64,000 nucleotides of DNA from the NCBI GenBank assembly GCA_019359175.1, contig JAHHHU010000021.1, positions 1 to 64,000 on the forward strand, in the 5' to 3' direction. The notes under the pieces were generated by a model. It did no database searches and was not told the DNA's origin. It saw only the letters and a list, made by a program, of their open reading frames with translations. The stretch comes from Phormidium tanganyikae FI6-MK23 (GTDB lineage Bacteria; Cyanobacteriota; Cyanobacteriia; Leptolyngbyales; Leptolyngbyaceae). Every line of letters starts with the position of its first letter. Positions within the stretch are counted from its first letter, which is position 1. Positions 63,377-64,000 of the stretch are shown here, one piece after another. The position numbers and the translations under genes were made by a program.

Positions 63377-64000
63377 CTACCTTGCTTCTCTTTTTTGTGG
63401 GTTGCGGAGTTGCACAAAGCTGGCGACTTCTAAGCGAGAGGGTTCTAGCTTTAGATTGAGAATGCGGGCAGTGATGTTTGACGATTCCAAGCGGCGTAAA
63501 TCGGTGCGATCGCGGATTAAGTTCTCGATCGCGCGGGTGACAACTTCGGGACTTTCCTGTCCGTTTGCCCAAATTCTCAGCTTGTTGAGTTGCAGCGATC
63601 GGCCTGAAATGATCTGCGGTTCGGCTTCAGCGACGATTTTGAGTGTTGCGGGATCGCCTTGTTCTTGGAGTTCGACTTGGAATCGGATTCGATCTTGCGG
63701 GAGAAGTGTGAGTTGTGGATTGAGAAAGTCGTAGCGTTCGACTTGTCTCACATCTCGGCGGAGCAGTCGAATTCCAAGATTTTTAAGTCGAGCGGTAACG
63801 AAGGGCGATCGTAATGCGCGATCGATGTCTTTTTGAGTCAGAACAATGCGAACGCCTGCTTGTAAGGGCTTTTCGAGTTTGCGGGTTTTGAGTTGAAGCG
63901 CGATCGGATCGGTTTCGAGTTCTAAGGTATCGATGCGAAAGTCTTGAACTGGGAAAAGTCCACGACCAGCGATGCGAATGCGATCGGCGCGACCTTGAAT
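63377..64000 (-). CDS. DUF2993 (LmeA-like) protein, C-terminal part (runs off window)
   Basis: At least 207 codons, open to position 64000, so the start lies beyond the window. The readable part (IRIAGRGLFPVQDFRIDTLE, VLTQKDIDRALRSPFVTARL, LLPQDRIRFQVELQEQG) is the DUF2993/LmeA pattern: repeated beta strands thought to bind phospholipid. Such proteins are secreted or periplasmic in actinobacteria; here the N-terminus is not visible. Confidence 0.85.
   Translation of the reverse strand: MQGRADRIRIAGRGLFPVQDFRIDTLELETDPIALQLKTRKLEKPLQAGVRIVLTQKDIDRALRSPFVTARLKNLGIRLLRRDVRQVERYDFLNPQLTLLPQDRIRFQVELQEQGDPATLKIVAEAEPQIISGRSLQLNKLRIWANGQESPEVVTRAIENLIRDRTDLRRLESSNITARILNLKLEPSRLEVASFVQLRNPQKREAR

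Noticed and set aside
1-64000. CRISPR array, rRNA operon or prophage
   Set aside because: No regularly spaced direct repeats of CRISPR type, no rRNA sequence and no phage structural genes were seen.

Overview
The window looks like chromosomal DNA of a filamentous, Leptolyngbya-like cyanobacterium. It opens with the 5' end of psbA (photosystem II D1) and carries a PsaK-like photosystem I gene, cyanobacterial families (DUF3155, DUF3685, DUF4332, DUF2103, CPP1-like, CcbB, Ycf52-type acetyltransferase) and frequent HIP1 octamers (GCGATCGC). The genus is inferred from general style only.

Layout. 1-4.2 kb: psbA start, an unknown gene, a PAS-LuxR regulator followed 15 nt later by cofG (deazaflavin FO synthesis), and a convergent alpha/beta hydrolase. 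4.3-7.9 kb: tig-clpP-clpX proteostasis operon on the minus strand. 8.2-12.2 kb: asd-dapA-rnj (lysine pathway entry and RNase J), then tRNA-Arg(CCG). 12.3-14.9 kb: accessory patch with a broken abortive-infection-like gene, an orphan antitoxin, DUF29 and a PD-(D/E)XK nuclease. 15-23.4 kb: SLH porin-like protein, GAF histidine kinase, DUF3155, CcbB, PadR, a 0.9-kb gene-free stretch, an HTH-only NarL-type protein, tandem-ACT protein, GNAT, DUF4332 and a Fur-family regulator. 23.6-30.5 kb: repeat-rich membrane protein, DUF3685 pseudo-receiver, paraslipin, Uma2, folP and psaK. 30.6-35 kb: large PAS hybrid kinase and a GT4 glycosyltransferase. 35-40.1 kb: accessory cluster on one strand (antidote-like ORF, 1324-aa STAND/NACHT-like NTPase, VapB, VapC), the best candidate for an immune system here. 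40.1-49.8 kb: GH57 branching enzyme, SpoIID/LytB protein, clpS-DUF2103, HDAC-like deacetylase, a MITE-like element, OmpR regulator, and a CPP1-like/DUF4129/DUF4350 run. 49.9-53 kb: second accessory patch with a retropepsin-like gene pair, a degenerate duplicated copy of its locus, repeats and decayed ORFs. 53-64 kb: WD40 protein, ABC ATPase, DUF697 GTPase, DUF937, RRM protein, a Pho-box-controlled pstSCAB operon and a partial DUF2993 gene.

How it fits together. The stable blocks are protein quality control (Tig, ClpP, ClpX, and ClpS elsewhere), lysine and folate synthesis, RNA turnover, phosphate uptake and photosynthesis-linked assembly. Between them lie three patches (12.3-14.9, 35-40, 50-53 kb) with toxin-antitoxin-like genes, gene decay and repeats. 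The most notable observations are the STAND NTPase/VapBC cluster, the doubly frameshifted Abi-like gene, a helically phased TTC array upstream of the LuxR-cofG pair, a 254-bp element with perfect 24-bp inverted ends, and a duplicated fragment that records an older gene order around the retropepsin-like pair.
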